A DNA stretch of 64,000 nt from Hyphomicrobiales bacterium (lineage in GTDB: Bacteria; Pseudomonadota; Alphaproteobacteria; Rhizobiales; Rhizobiaceae). The DNA lies in the NCBI GenBank assembly GCA_900465675.1, contig UBJR01000023.1, positions 1 to 64,000 on the forward strand, read 5' to 3'. This document shows, one piece after another, positions 34,032-43,507 of this stretch. The translations under genes and the position numbers were made by a program. The notes beneath the pieces are model-generated. The model worked only from the letters and a program-made list of their open reading frames with translations, was not told where the DNA came from and did no database searches. Position 1 is the first letter of the stretch. Each line of letters begins with the position of its first letter.

Positions 34032-35219
34032 TTACTGGTTCGCGTTGATCTTCACGCCGAGAACGTTGGGCAGCGTGTTCGGAGCGCCCATAGCGGCACC
34101 CATGATCGTCGGGAACGGCACGGCCTGCGCCGGTGCCGCGCTGACGACGAAGCTCTTCGGGTCGTCGAGATAGGTGTTCACGGCTGCGGAGATGGCGTTC
34201 TGCAGTTCGGGAACGTTGAGCTGTGCAACAGCCAGTGGTGCCATGGCCTTCAGCGCGTCGCCCATCTGTTTGCCGGTCATGTTCTGCTTGGAGCCCGCAT
34301 AGTCGAGCGCACGCTTGGTGATCGAAGCGTCGTCGAAGCGGATTTCGGCGCTGTTGAAGGACAGCTGCTGCAGCAGGCCGAGCATGGCAAGGCCGAGGGC
34401 CTGCTGGGCTTCTTCCTTGTTCGGGTTGGCTTCGGAGGCCTTGGCGGCTTCTTGCAGTGACTTCATGAAGGCGGGCGTGTAGCCCGAAATCTTGAAGGCG
34501 AGGTTCAGGCGGCCGACATTGGTGACGTCGAAGGCGAACTCGGAAATGTCGATCGTGCCGGGAGCCAGATCCCAGGCGCCCTTCATGGTGATGTCGCCAT
34601 TGACATGCTCGAGCGCGAGCTTCTCGATCGCTTCCTTTGACTGCGGGTCAGGAGCATTGCTGAGATCGGCCTTCATGCTCTTGAAGGCGCCGTCGAAATC
34701 GAAGCCGGACTCGTCTTCGCGAACCGTCAGGTTCATGTCGGTCTCGGCCAGCGAGAACACGTCCTTGCCGTCCTTGGTGACCTTGAACGGGCCGGTATGC
34801 GCCGTTTCATAGAGCAGCATGGAATCGATGCCGTCGCCCGTCGCATCAGCCGGGATCGAAATGCCGCCAAGCTTCATGTCGCTGGCGCTGACGGTCGCGC
34901 CGTCTTCCGTGACGTTGATGTCGGGGAAGGTGGCCTCTTCGATATAGTAGCCGCCGTCTTCGTCTTCTTCGACACCTGTCAGCGTAATGTCGCCGATCTT
35001 CAGCGCTTCGCCGGCGGCAGGCTTGAAGCCGGCATTCTTCAGCGTCACCGTCGTGTCGTTGACATCGACGCCATCGGCAACGATCGTGCCGCCCTGCGCG
35101 ATATAGGCGGCGTTCAGCTTTTTCAGCAGATCCTGGCCGTCGAGGGCGAACGCGCTGGTGGCGAGTGACAGGAATGCTGCGCCGGAAAGCATAAGCCGGG
35201 TGGTCCGGTAAAATGTCAT
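34032..35219 (-). CDS. Exported protein of unknown function
   Basis: A 395-residue protein with a clear signal peptide (about residues 1-25, ending SAFA). The mature part is acidic, with many short beta-type segments, including an EEDEDGGYYIEE stretch, then a helical region from about 250 with an AMLGLLQQLSF segment. It resembles no family I can name with confidence; large periplasmic DUF2125- or DUF945-type proteins have a similar composition. Single-gene unit with its own terminator, diverging from parC. Confidence 0.7.
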   Translation of the reverse strand: MTFYRTTRLMLSGAAFLSLATSAFALDGQDLLKKLNAAYIAQGGTIVADGVDVNDTTVTLKNAGFKPAAGEALKIGDITLTGVEEDEDGGYYIEEATFPDINVTEDGATVSASDMKLGGISIPADATGDGIDSMLLYETAHTGPFKVTKDGKDVFSLAETDMNLTVREDESGFDFDGAFKSMKADLSNAPDPQSKEAIEKLALEHVNGDITMKGAWDLAPGTIDISEFAFDVTNVGRLNLAFKISGYTPAFMKSLQEAAKASEANPNKEEAQQALGLAMLGLLQQLSFNSAEIRFDDASITKRALDYAGSKQNMTGKQMGDALKAMAPLAVAQLNVPELQNAISAAVNTYLDDPKSFVVSAAPAQAVPFPTIMGAAMGAPNTLPNVLGVKINANQ

Positions 35220-35436
35220 GACGAAATCCTCTGGTGGCGGTTGGGGCTAGTCTATTGCGAGGTCGAGGCGCGTTATATTTGTGCGAACTCTAAATTTTAG
35301 TTGATACGCAAAGCAAACGAAGTCCAAATGACGTGGCGATGCTTGATGGCCACATGATGTCATTCTGGCACGTCATCCACAGGCGCAAGCCCCCCGATTC
35401 CTTGCCGTGGAGAGCCTTCTAGGCTAGGCAAGGCCT

Positions 35437-37695
35437 ATGGGACAAGAGATTTTGCCGCCTTCCGGCGGAGACGACGACAGCATTCTTCCGGTTGACCTCA
35501 AGGCCGCGCTCGAAGAGCGTTACTTGGCCTATGCGCTGTCGACCATCATGCACCGCGCTCTTCCTGATGTGCGCGACGGCCTGAAGCCGGTGCACCGGCG
35601 TATCATCCATGCGATGAGCGAGATGGGCATCCGCCCCAACGCGGCCTTCAAGAAATGCGCCCGTATCGTCGGTGACGTCATCGGTAAGTTCCACCCGCAT
35701 GGTGACCAATCGGTCTACGACGCGCTGGTGCGTCTGGCGCAGGACTTCTCGCAGCGCTATCCGCTGGTGGACGGGCAGGGGAACTTCGGCAATATCGACG
35801 GCGACAATGCGGCTGCCTATCGTTACACCGAAGCCCGCATGACCGAGGTCACCGCGCTGCTGCTCGACGGTATCGAGCAGGACGCCGTCGATTTTCGCCT
35901 GACCTATAACGAGGAAGACGAGGAGCCGACGGTTCTGCCGGGCTCCTTCCCGAACCTGCTCGCCAACGGCTCTTCCGGTATCGCCGTCGGCATGGCGACG
36001 TCCATTCCCTCGCACAACGCCCATGAGCTCTGCGACGCAGCACTACATCTGATCAAGCATCCGGATGCCACGGTCGAGACGCTGGTGGAATCCTTCATTC
36101 CCGGCCCCGACTTCCCGACCGGCGGCATCATCATCGATAGCCGCGCCAGCATCATCGAGGCGTACAAGACCGGCCGCGGCGGTTTCCGCACGCGCGCCAA
36201 GTGGGAGACCGAGGATCTCGGGCGCGGCGGCTACCAGATCGTCGTCACCGAAATCCCCTTCCAGGTTCAGAAGTCGCGACTGATCGAAAAGATCGCCGAG
36301 CTGCTGATTGCCCGCAAGCTGCCGCTTCTGGAAGATATTCGGGACGAGTCCGCCGAAGACGTGCGCGTTGTCCTGGTGCCGAAGAATCGCACCGTCGATC
36401 CAACGATCCTGATGGAATCGATGTTCAAGCTGACGGAGCTCGAAAGCCGCTTCCCGCTGAACATGAACGTTCTGTCGATGGGCCGCGTTCCGCGCGTGAT
36501 GGCGCTGAACGAAGTGCTGAAGGAATGGCTCGATCACCGCCGTGACGTGCTGCAGCGCCGCTCGCGCTTCCGCCTTGCCGCCATCGAACGGCGCATCGAA
36601 ATCCTCGGCGGTCTGTTGATCGCCTACCTGAACATCGACGAAGTCATCCGCATCATCCGCGAGGAAGACGAGCCGAAGCCGGTGATGATCGCCCGCTGGG
36701 ACCTCACGGATAATCAGGTCGAGGCAATTCTCAACATGCGGCTGCGCTCGCTGCGCAAGCTCGAGGAATTCGAGATCCGCAAGGAGTTCGACGAACTGAC
36801 CGCCGAGAAGGCCGGCATCGAAGCGCTGCTCGCCTCCGACGAGAAGCAGTGGCAGACGGTTGCCTGGGAAATCGGCGAGGTGAAGAAGAAGTTCGCCAAG
36901 GCGACCGAGCTTGGCCGCCGCCGCACCCAGTTCGCCGATGCGCCTGAGGCCGATGAAGATGCCATCCAGCAGGCGATGATCGAGAAGGAACCGATCACCG
37001 TCGTCGTCTCCGAAAAGGGCTGGATCCGCGCTCTGAAGGGCCATATCTCCGATACCGCGTCGCTGACCTTCAAGGAAGGCGATGCGCTGAAGGTCGCATT
37101 CCCGGCGCAGACGACCGACAAGATCCTGATCGTCACCACCGGCGGCAAAGCCTTCACGCTGGGCGGCGACAAGCTGCCAGGCGGCCGTGGCCATGGCGAA
37201 CCACTGCGCATCATGATCGACATGGACAACGATCAGGACGTGCTGACCGCCTTCGTTCACGATCCCGCCCGCAAACAGCTGATCGTCTCGACGGCCGGCA
37301 ACGGCTTCGTCGTTGCGGAAGCGGAAATGGCTGCCAATACCCGCAAGGGCAAGCAGATCATGAACGTCTCGATGCCCGATGAGACCAAGCTCTTGGTTCC
37401 CGTTAGTGGCGACCACGTGGCCGTCGTCGGCGAAAACCGCAAGCTGCTGGTCTTCCCGCTGGCGCAGATCCCCGAAATGGGCCGCGGCAAGGGCGTTCGC
37501 CTGCAGCGCTACAAGGATGGCGGCATCTCGGATGTCCGCTGCTTCGCGATCGATGCCGGCCTCTCATGGGAAGACAGTGCAGGCCGCATGTTCAACAAGA
37601 ACAAGGACGAGCTGGCCGAATGGCTGGCCGACCGCGCCACGGCCGGACGCACCGTCCCGAAAGGTTTTCCGCGTAGCGGCAAATTCGCCGGCTGA
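35437..37695 (+). CDS. parC: DNA topoisomerase IV subunit A
   Basis: A 752-residue type IIA topoisomerase breakage-reunion subunit that with ParE decatenates sister chromosomes. It starts LPVDLKAALEERYLAYALSTI; the catalytic Tyr130 is in AAYRYTEARM, and the winged-helix and tower regions follow. The C-terminal beta-pinwheel region is present but short, as in ParC rather than GyrA, and a canonical GyrA-box (QRRGGKG) is not seen; KGKQIMNV and GRGKGVRLQR repeats are. parE is not adjacent. Confidence 0.93.
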   Translation: MGQEILPPSGGDDDSILPVDLKAALEERYLAYALSTIMHRALPDVRDGLKPVHRRIIHAMSEMGIRPNAAFKKCARIVGDVIGKFHPHGDQSVYDALVRLAQDFSQRYPLVDGQGNFGNIDGDNAAAYRYTEARMTEVTALLLDGIEQDAVDFRLTYNEEDEEPTVLPGSFPNLLANGSSGIAVGMATSIPSHNAHELCDAALHLIKHPDATVETLVESFIPGPDFPTGGIIIDSRASIIEAYKTGRGGFRTRAKWETEDLGRGGYQIVVTEIPFQVQKSRLIEKIAELLIARKLPLLEDIRDESAEDVRVVLVPKNRTVDPTILMESMFKLTELESRFPLNMNVLSMGRVPRVMALNEVLKEWLDHRRDVLQRRSRFRLAAIERRIEILGGLLIAYLNIDEVIRIIREEDEPKPVMIARWDLTDNQVEAILNMRLRSLRKLEEFEIRKEFDELTAEKAGIEALLASDEKQWQTVAWEIGEVKKKFAKATELGRRRTQFADAPEADEDAIQQAMIEKEPITVVVSEKGWIRALKGHISDTASLTFKEGDALKVAFPAQTTDKILIVTTGGKAFTLGGDKLPGGRGHGEPLRIMIDMDNDQDVLTAFVHDPARKQLIVSTAGNGFVVAEAEMAANTRKGKQIMNVSMPDETKLLVPVSGDHVAVVGENRKLLVFPLAQIPEMGRGKGVRLQRYKDGGISDVRCFAIDAGLSWEDSAGRMFNKNKDELAEWLADRATAGRTVPKGFPRSGKFAG

Positions 37696-37710
37696 CACCG
37701 GTAACATTTT

Positions 37711-37739
37711 GGCGAGCCGCTCTTGGCGAGCGGTTTGCC
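37711..37739 (+). terminator. Hairpin after parC
   Basis: GGCGAGCCGCTC (37711-37722) and GAGCGGTTTGCC (37728-37739) form a 12-bp stem with three G-T pairs over a 5-nt loop, 15 bp after the stop. The T-tract is poor. Confidence 0.5.
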
Positions 37740-37857
37740 TCCTCTATCTCAGTCCTGTCACCAAAAACTGGGAACGGCTCCATTCCGAAAGGCGGACGGA
37801 ATGGCCCCGCAGGGAAGCTTGCGGCGTGCATTGGGCCTGTTACACGGAGGAAAATCG

Positions 37858-38313
37858 ATGTCCGCAGAGAAGATCAAACTCACCGTTACGCATACCTATA
37901 GAGCGCCGCCGTCGGTGGTCTATGATTCCTGGCTCAACCCGGCGATCGCCAGGCGCTTCCTGTTTGCCACCGATGACGGCCATGTCATCCGCGCCGAAAT
38001 CGACGCCCATGTCGGCGGACGCTTCCTCGTCGTCGACCGCCGCCCGACCGGCGATGCCTGCCACAGTGGCATCTTCCTGGAACTGCACCGCCCGAAACGC
38101 ATGGTCTTCAGCTTCTCCGTAGAAGATCACGACCATTGCACCGACCGCGTCCAGATCGATTTCGAACAGCTGGGCAGCGGCTGCCGCCTGACGCTGACGC
38201 ACGAAATGTGCTCGGAATGGGCCGCCCATGAGGAGAAGACCCGTCAGGGCTGGGCGCATGTGATGGAAGGTCTGGAACGGGAAGTCGATCAGGTCGACCG
38301 GCTAGCGAGCTAG
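37858..38313 (+). CDS. SRPBCC (START/AHSA1-type) domain protein
   Basis: A 151-residue single-domain protein of the Bet v1/SRPBCC fold, of the AHSA1-like branch (Activator of Hsp90 ATPase homologue 1-like). Typical features are the YRAPPSVVYDSWLNPAIARRF start, GGRFLVVDRR, a TLTHEMCSEWA strand, and the C-terminal long helix (GWAHVMEGLEREV). These proteins form a hydrophobic ligand pocket; the ligand is unknown. A CGGAGGAAA ribosome site fixes the start. A longer in-frame reading into the parC gap is rejected. Confidence 0.85.
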   Translation: MSAEKIKLTVTHTYRAPPSVVYDSWLNPAIARRFLFATDDGHVIRAEIDAHVGGRFLVVDRRPTGDACHSGIFLELHRPKRMVFSFSVEDHDHCTDRVQIDFEQLGSGCRLTLTHEMCSEWAAHEEKTRQGWAHVMEGLEREVDQVDRLAS

Positions 38314-38434
38314 CTGTCGGCCAAACGCTTAAGCGCGGTTTTGTATTTTTCCATGCAAATCCGCGCTGCCTCCAATGTGAAGGCCTCGCGCCCGCGATTA
38401 ATGCACTGTGACCGCACAAGCGATCGGGAGTGTC

Positions 38435-39211
38435 TTAATCCGTGCCGCCCTCGGCAAGCACTGATGAATCGAAACGCTCCCATCCGCGCGGCGTCAGATG
38501 TTCCTGTGGCTGGAAGCGGGTCTTGTAATCCATCTTCCGCGATCCCTGGACCCAATAGCCGAGATAGACATGGGGAAGGCCGAGCGCCTTGGTGCGCTTC
38601 ACATGGTCGAGGATCATGTAGGTGCCGAGCGAGCGGCGGTCGTAGTCGGGGTTGAAGTAGGAATAGACCATCGACAGGCCGTCGCTCATCGTATCCGTGA
38701 GTGCGGCGGCGATCAGTTCTCCGCGCGGACGGGTCTCGAGGCCGGAGCCTTCCTCCCGCTTGCGGTATTCGATGATGCGGGTGTTGACGTGGGTGTCCTC
38801 CACCATGATCGCATAGTCGAGCACAGTCATGTCAGACATGCCGCCCTGCTGGTGGCGATAGTCGAGATAGCGGCGGAACAGCGAATATTGCTCGCTGGAC
38901 GGCTGGGCCGGAAATTCGGTGGCGATCAGATCGCTGTTATTGCCCATCACCCGCGTCATCGATTTCGTCGGCTGGAACTCCTGCGCCAGGATGCGCACGG
39001 AGACGCAGGCGCGACAGGCTTCGCAGGCCGGGCGGTAGGCGATGTTCTGGGAGCGGCGGAAACCGCCTTGCGTCAGGATATCGTTCATCTCGGCCGCGCG
39101 CGGGCCGACCAGATGCGTAAAGACCTTGCGCTCCATCTCCTGCGGCAGATACGGGCATGCAGCCGGTGCCGTCAGATAAAACTGAGGGGATGGCGTGGTC
39201 TGCGTATTCAT
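38435..39211 (-). CDS. bpt: Aspartate/glutamate leucyltransferase (N-end rule, Bpt)
   Basis: A 258-residue leucyl-tRNA-protein transferase of the Bpt/ATE family that adds Leu to proteins with N-terminal Asp or Glu, marking them for ClpS-ClpAP. The N-terminal Cys cluster (CPYL, then ACEACRACVSVR) and the C-terminal GNAT-like region (SMVYSYFNPDY, RRSLGTYMILD, YLGYWVQGSRKMDYK) are family hallmarks. Older annotations call it arginyltransferase (Ate). Single gene. Confidence 0.93.
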   Translation of the reverse strand: MNTQTTPSPQFYLTAPAACPYLPQEMERKVFTHLVGPRAAEMNDILTQGGFRRSQNIAYRPACEACRACVSVRILAQEFQPTKSMTRVMGNNSDLIATEFPAQPSSEQYSLFRRYLDYRHQQGGMSDMTVLDYAIMVEDTHVNTRIIEYRKREEGSGLETRPRGELIAAALTDTMSDGLSMVYSYFNPDYDRRSLGTYMILDHVKRTKALGLPHVYLGYWVQGSRKMDYKTRFQPQEHLTPRGWERFDSSVLAEGGTD

Positions 39212-39378
39212 CTGACGCGGATGGTTCCTTCGGTGACCGTCAATCTTGACAGCATGACTTAAGAATAAAAAACGTCAACAGCGCGGCCGGTTTCTCCGCG
39301 CTATCATTTTGTCGTAGATATTTGATATGGCGCCCCGAACTGGCACGCAAAGGCCAGCCGGGGACTTTATTTCCGTAA

Positions 39379-39837
39379 TCAGTTGGTGCGCACCGTCACG
39401 GTACCGACCAGGAAGTCGTGAATCATCCGGCTGCGTTCGGTGAAAAGGCCGACCAGAAGAATCAGCGGCGTCAGCACCGAGTTCAGGATCCAGAACAGTG
39501 CCAGGTGAACGATCGCCGTCAGGAAATCGAGCGGACGTCCGTCGACGCGCATCATCTGGATGCCCATCGCCCGCATGCCGAGCGAAGCCTGCGCCGGGCC
39601 GCCGACCGTCAGGCCGAAGTAGATGCCGGCCACCAGCACGAAGAGCGCCGGATAGAGGAAGAAGCCGAGGCCGAGCGTCACGATCGACAGGAAGAACAGC
39701 ACGACCGCCGCCGGAATGCACAGCAGCAGCACGATGATGTAATCCAGGATGAACGCAAAGACCCGCCGGCTGAGCGTCCCGCTATAGGCGCGCCAGTCGT
39801 CCGGTGCGGCGTAGACGGGATTGGGGTTCAGGCTCAT
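39379..39837 (-). CDS. RDD family membrane protein
   Basis: A 152-residue inner-membrane protein with three or four helices. The RDD family Arg-Asp-Asp pattern appears as SRRVFAFILDYIIV, followed by the GGPAQASLGMRAMGIQM block and the SRMIHDFLVGT C-terminal motif. The family is linked to transport or ion exchange, without a clear general function. An AAAGGAGA ribosome site precedes the ATG; residues upstream of it do not fit the family. It lies just downstream of hemB on the same strand. Confidence 0.87.
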   Translation of the reverse strand: MSLNPNPVYAAPDDWRAYSGTLSRRVFAFILDYIIVLLLCIPAAVVLFFLSIVTLGLGFFLYPALFVLVAGIYFGLTVGGPAQASLGMRAMGIQMMRVDGRPLDFLTAIVHLALFWILNSVLTPLILLVGLFTERSRMIHDFLVGTVTVRTN

Positions 39838-39907
39838 CGAGGTCTCCTTTGAAAAACGATGCCACTGATATGGTGTCGGCGGCCGGAGATGCAATGATGC
39901 GCGATTT

Positions 39908-40921
39908 TCAGCCTTTGGCGAGCTTGCGCGCGACCTCGATCGCGAAATAGGTCAGGATCCCGTCGCAGCCGGCGCGCTTGAAGGCGAGCAGCGTCTCCAT
40001 CATCGCCCGGTCGCCATCGATCCAGCCGTTCGCCGCCGCCGCCTTGATCTGCGAATATTCGCCCGACACCTGATAGGCGAAGGTCGGCAGGCCGAAGGCT
40101 TCCTTCATCCGCCAGCAGATGTCGAGATAGGGCAGGCCGGGCTTGACCATCAGCATGTCCGCGCCTTCCTCGACGTCGAGTGCCGCATCGCGGATCGCCT
40201 CGGTGCCGTTGGCGGGGTCGATATAATAGGTCTTCTTGTCGCCTTTCAGCAGGCCGCCGGTCGAGATCGCCTCGCGGTAGGGACCATAGAAGGCGGAGGC
40301 GAATTTCGTCGCATAGCTCATGATGCCGACATTCTGGTGGCCGGCCGCATCCAGCGCGTAGCGGATGGCGCCGATGCGCCCGTCCATCATTTCGGAGGGC
40401 GAGATGATGTCGGAACCGGCATCGGCCTGCATTACCGCCGCACGCGCCACCTGATCGACCGTCTCGTCGTTGACGATTTCGCCGTCGCGCAGAATGCCGT
40501 CATGGCCGTGGCTGGTGAACGGGTCGAGCGCCACATCGGTGATCACGCCGATAGTGGGCACATGCTTCTTCAGCGCGATCGTCGCCTGATTGATGAGATT
40601 GTTGACCTCGAGGCTGTTCGAGCCGGTGGCGTCGCGCAGCTCCATCTCGATATTCGGGAAAGTGGCGATCGCGGGAACGCCGAGATCGGCCGCTTCCTTC
40701 GCGGCTTCCACCAGCCTGTCGACGCTCATCCTGTTGACGCCGGGCATGGCCGGGATCGGCTCGACGATGCCGTTGCCGGGCACGACGAAGACCGGCCAGA
40801 TCAGATCGTCCACCGTCAGCCGGTTTTCCTGCACCAGCCGGCGCGTCCAGTCGGCCTTGCGGTTGCGGCGCATGCGGCGGTGTCCGGTAATGTCGTCGAC
40901 GAGGTGGGTCTTGTCCTGCAT
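39908..40921 (-). CDS. hemB: Delta-aminolevulinic acid dehydratase (porphobilinogen synthase)
   Basis: A 337-residue enzyme that condenses two 5-aminolevulinates to porphobilinogen in haem synthesis. Schiff-base lysines are Lys206 (SYATKFASAFYGP) and Lys260 (MLMVKPGLPYLD). The metal-site segment ALDPFTSHGHDG has Asp and Ala where zinc enzymes have three Cys, so this is the Mg-dependent type common in rhizobia. I start at MQDKTH with AGGGA upstream; ATGs up to 15 codons earlier are possible. Confidence 0.94.
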   Translation of the reverse strand: MQDKTHLVDDITGHRRMRRNRKADWTRRLVQENRLTVDDLIWPVFVVPGNGIVEPIPAMPGVNRMSVDRLVEAAKEAADLGVPAIATFPNIEMELRDATGSNSLEVNNLINQATIALKKHVPTIGVITDVALDPFTSHGHDGILRDGEIVNDETVDQVARAAVMQADAGSDIISPSEMMDGRIGAIRYALDAAGHQNVGIMSYATKFASAFYGPYREAISTGGLLKGDKKTYYIDPANGTEAIRDAALDVEEGADMLMVKPGLPYLDICWRMKEAFGLPTFAYQVSGEYSQIKAAAANGWIDGDRAMMETLLAFKRAGCDGILTYFAIEVARKLAKG

Positions 40922-41053
40922 TGTCTTGTCCCTGGCCATTCCATTTGCTGGCGCGCTCATTATCATGCCATCTTCGAAATCCAAACCGGACGATTGGCCG
41001 CGCCGCCTGATCCCGTCTGGCGAAGTGCAGAAGGCAAACATAAAGTCCGCCCC

Positions 41054-41491
41054 ATGGAAAATGATTCTCCGGCCCTGCCGAAACGCACGCTGACCGACCT
41101 GATGTTCATCCTCTTCCTGAGGCTGGTGGCGATCACCTGCTTCTGGTTCGGCCTGCAATATTGGGGAATGCTGGTCGGCTACTCGCTTGTTGGCGCCGGC
41201 CGCTTCGATCTGCTCAGTCTGCCCTGGAAGGTTTGCGCCACGACGCTGGCCGTCGTCTTCCCCGTCGCCTCGCTGGGCCTATGGCTGACGGTCTCCTGGG
41301 GACCGGTCGTCTGGGTGCTCGCCGCAGGCCTGCAGGTGCTGATGCACGGCGTCCTGCCGGAGATCTTCGGCTCCAACAAACTCATTGTTTTGACACATGG
41401 TTTGGTGGCCCTGATGTACCTGGCTTTCCGTATCGCATTGTGGTTTGAGAAGCGCAGGCAGCGCCGTCAGGTAAGCGTTGATTTACCCTGA
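41054..41491 (+). CDS. DUF6163-like small membrane protein
   Basis: A 145-residue membrane protein with four hydrophobic helices and a basic C-terminal tail. It diverges from hemB, as DUF6163 proteins often do in Rhizobiaceae as I recall it. No function is known. The start ATG gives MENDSPALPKRTL; the open frame continues upstream into the hemB region but only as its antisense shadow. Confidence 0.72.
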   Translation: MENDSPALPKRTLTDLMFILFLRLVAITCFWFGLQYWGMLVGYSLVGAGRFDLLSLPWKVCATTLAVVFPVASLGLWLTVSWGPVVWVLAAGLQVLMHGVLPEIFGSNKLIVLTHGLVALMYLAFRIALWFEKRRQRRQVSVDLP

Positions 41492-41621
41492 TACAACGGG
41501 GGGTTTCCGGTAAGGTGCTGTTAAGCCTGCAGTTTAAGTAGAATTTTATTTGTATTCGATAGGGTCTGTCTCAAGGCGGGAAGAAAACCAACACCGCCAA
41601 ACAAACAGTGAGGCAGTCATC

Positions 41622-42137
41622 ATGAACACGAAAATCAAGCCGCAGGCGGTATCGAACTTCCGTGACCAGCAGGACCAGGACATCCGTGATCTTTACATGG
41701 AATCCCTTCATCTTGTTGAACGTCTTCACCGCCGTCTTCTGGATGTCATCAAGGACGAGTTCGACCGTCAGGGCCGCAGCGACGTCAACGCCATCCAGGC
41801 TCTCCTGCTCTTCAATATCGGCAACTCGGAACTGACCGCCGGCGAGCTGCGCTCGCGCGGTTACTACCTGGGCTCCAACGTTTCCTACAACGTCAAGAAG
41901 CTCGTCGACCTCGGCTTCATCAACCACCAGCGCTCGCGCATCGACCGCCGCTCCGTCCGCATCAGCCTGACGGAAACCGGCACCGAGATCGCCGAGACGG
42001 TCGCCAAGCTCTACGAGCGCCACATCACCTCGATCGACAAGGTCGGCGGCATCGGCACCGACGAATTCACCCAGATGAACAAGCTCCTGCAGCGCCTCGA
42101 CCGCTTCTGGAACGACAGCATCATGTATCGCCTCTAA
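41622..42137 (+). CDS. ldtR: MarR-family transcriptional regulator LdtR
   Basis: A 171-residue MarR-type winged-helix protein. The DNA-binding region is AGELRSRGYYLGSNVSYNVKKL, the wing is SRIDRRSVRISLT, and dimerisation helices flank it. It strongly resembles LdtR of Candidatus Liberibacter asiaticus and its rhizobial homologues, which control an L,D-transpeptidase gene and stress tolerance. The predicted target ldtP lies 1.4 kb downstream, but a foreign-looking gene now separates them. Start set by GAGGCA eight bases upstream. Confidence 0.85.
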   Translation: MNTKIKPQAVSNFRDQQDQDIRDLYMESLHLVERLHRRLLDVIKDEFDRQGRSDVNAIQALLLFNIGNSELTAGELRSRGYYLGSNVSYNVKKLVDLGFINHQRSRIDRRSVRISLTETGTEIAETVAKLYERHITSIDKVGGIGTDEFTQMNKLLQRLDRFWNDSIMYRL

Positions 42138-42184
42138 GTTCCTGAGCCGTTATTCCCGATGGCTCGGTAACAATTCAAAGTGGC

Positions 42185-42230
42185 AAACGGACCTAACGGG
42201 GCGAGAGAAGGCGCCCCGTTAGGTCCGTTT
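42185..42230. terminator. 19-bp perfect-stem terminator after ldtR
   Basis: AAACGGACCTAACGGGGCG (42185-42203) pairs perfectly with its complement at 42212-42230, loop AGAGAAGG. It lies between ldtR and the convergent DUF5677 gene and is stable enough to serve both. Confidence 0.85.
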
Positions 42231-42292
42231 CTGTGCAGATTGGTCTGTGTCTGAAAGAACCCTCGGGTACGAGCTTTGCTGTGTTTGAGAGC

Positions 42293-43027
42293 CTAGGAAT
42301 TCTTGAACCAGTTTTCGACGTTCTCAGCTCGACGCTTATGGAATTCTTCCACTTGTTGCTGAACGTCCGAAGAAAAGTAGCTGTGAATGATGCTATTGGA
42401 TCCATTTACAATGGCGATGAAACAGTCAAGCGAGGCAGCCAATGAGTGCGGTTCTACTTCTTCGAAGATCACCACCTCTACCAAGCCAACGCCTTCTTCA
42501 ACTCGGAAATGCCTGTCCAGCAGCGCACGCACGTTATTGTGAGTTTCTTGGCAGAGGCTGTGATACATTGACCGGTATTCGTTGAACATTCCGGCCCTCT
42601 GGAATCGTTCAAAGATTTTAAGGATCGGCCCTCTTGCTTCGATGATTGCCAACTCATTTTTATGATAAGCAAGCTGTTCAAGGGCTTCTGGGTTTTCTTT
42701 GAACAGCAAAAATGGATTCTCTCCTTTGAGCCCTTCTTGGGTGAACTTGATCCATTCTTTGTGAAAGCTAGCCATCATCTGGTCGATGTAAGTTTCTTCG
42801 TTAGCCAGATTAATCAGATCGACGTGCGCTTCGAATGCAGACCTTAGGAGATGGTTGACGCCAGTCCAACGGTCGTTTTCGAGCAACACGACAGCGCTAT
42901 CCGCAAGCTCTATGATTGTCGCGTAGAGGGCGATTAAAGTCCTGTGCGTGGCTCTACCCTTGTCGAAAGTCACATTCGGGAGAAAAGCGACAGTGGCTTG
43001 CAACAGTTCTTTCAAAAATTCCAACAT
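42293..43027 (-). CDS. DUF5677-like protein (possible horizontal insertion)
   Basis: A 244-residue soluble, largely helical protein. The segments LLRSAFEAHVDLINLA, FHKEWIKFTQEG, YRSMYHSLCQETHNN and SIIHSYF match the DUF5677 pattern, a family of uncharacterised proteins often met in defence or mobile contexts. The Arg/His/Ser positions are reminiscent of HEPN-like helical folds, but no RxxxxH nuclease motif is certain. G+C is visibly lower than in ldtR and ldtP, and codons are unlike theirs. It splits that gene pair in the opposite direction, suggesting transfer. Confidence 0.7.
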   Translation of the reverse strand: MLEFLKELLQATVAFLPNVTFDKGRATHRTLIALYATIIELADSAVVLLENDRWTGVNHLLRSAFEAHVDLINLANEETYIDQMMASFHKEWIKFTQEGLKGENPFLLFKENPEALEQLAYHKNELAIIEARGPILKIFERFQRAGMFNEYRSMYHSLCQETHNNVRALLDRHFRVEEGVGLVEVVIFEEVEPHSLAASLDCFIAIVNGSNSIIHSYFSSDVQQQVEEFHKRRAENVENWFKNS

Positions 43028-43507
43028 TGGGCGCTCTACAGTTTAGCCGTCGGCTCTGAAAGAATACAGTTGAATGTGCTCGCCGGTCACGCCCCTTCCT
43101 GCGCGTGCTTCCCCACTCACCACCAGCGTGTCATCTTTGCAACGCATGCCACCCAAGCGTAATCGCCTGTATTCAGGCCGTTTTTTAGCCGTTATTAACC
43201 AGCACCGTTTACGCATTGATATGGTTTGGTCCGTGCCGTTCACCCGCCTTGAGCCTACCGCCGGTAGGTCTTCGAGAGGGCAGGCGACACGAATTGGCCA
43301 TATTGGTATGGCAGCGGAAAGACGGTAGACGGCGCCCTCAGACAGTATTTCACGCCTTCACGTTTCCGGCTCGCAATCTTGTGATGCCCGGTGGCGGAAA
43401 TTTTGTGATGCGCCGGAGAACGGAATGATAGTGGTCTGCGTTATCGCGCAGTGACTCGCAAAGCCCGCGGTTTCCTCTCAAGCCTGCGGCATTCATTGGT
43501 TGGGACT
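43028..43507. other. Intergenic region between the DUF5677 gene and ldtP
   Basis: It holds no certain gene. A minus-strand frame at 43043-43216 (57 codons, ending 15 bp before the DUF5677 start) has no ribosome site or recognised family and may be a remnant. Other marks are TTTA-N7-TTAAC at 43184-43199 (one base off a CtrA site), a CCTACCG/CGGTAGG palindrome (43254-43268), and a direct repeat TTGTGATGC at 43379 and 43403. The ldtP promoter must be here. Confidence 0.5.

Noticed and set aside
35327..35378. ATGACGT/ACGTCAT arms upstream of parC
   Set aside because: Seven-bp arms 38 bp apart are too short and too far apart to call a structure.
38310..38440. A minus-strand reading frame ending RICMEKYKTALKRLADS in the gap after the SRPBCC gene
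   Set aside because: The helical C-terminus looks protein-like, but the frame has no start or ribosome site in the gap and runs back into the bpt antisense; at most a remnant.
43043..43216. 57-codon minus-strand frame just before the DUF5677 gene
   Set aside because: No ribosome site, codon third positions near 50% G+C and no recognised family; mentioned only as a possible remnant.
43254..43268. CCTACCG/CGGTAGG palindrome resembling the TetR operators at 24.5-24.6 kb
   Set aside because: Half-site spacing differs (3 bp instead of 4 or 8) and no related regulator gene is close; similarity is probably chance.
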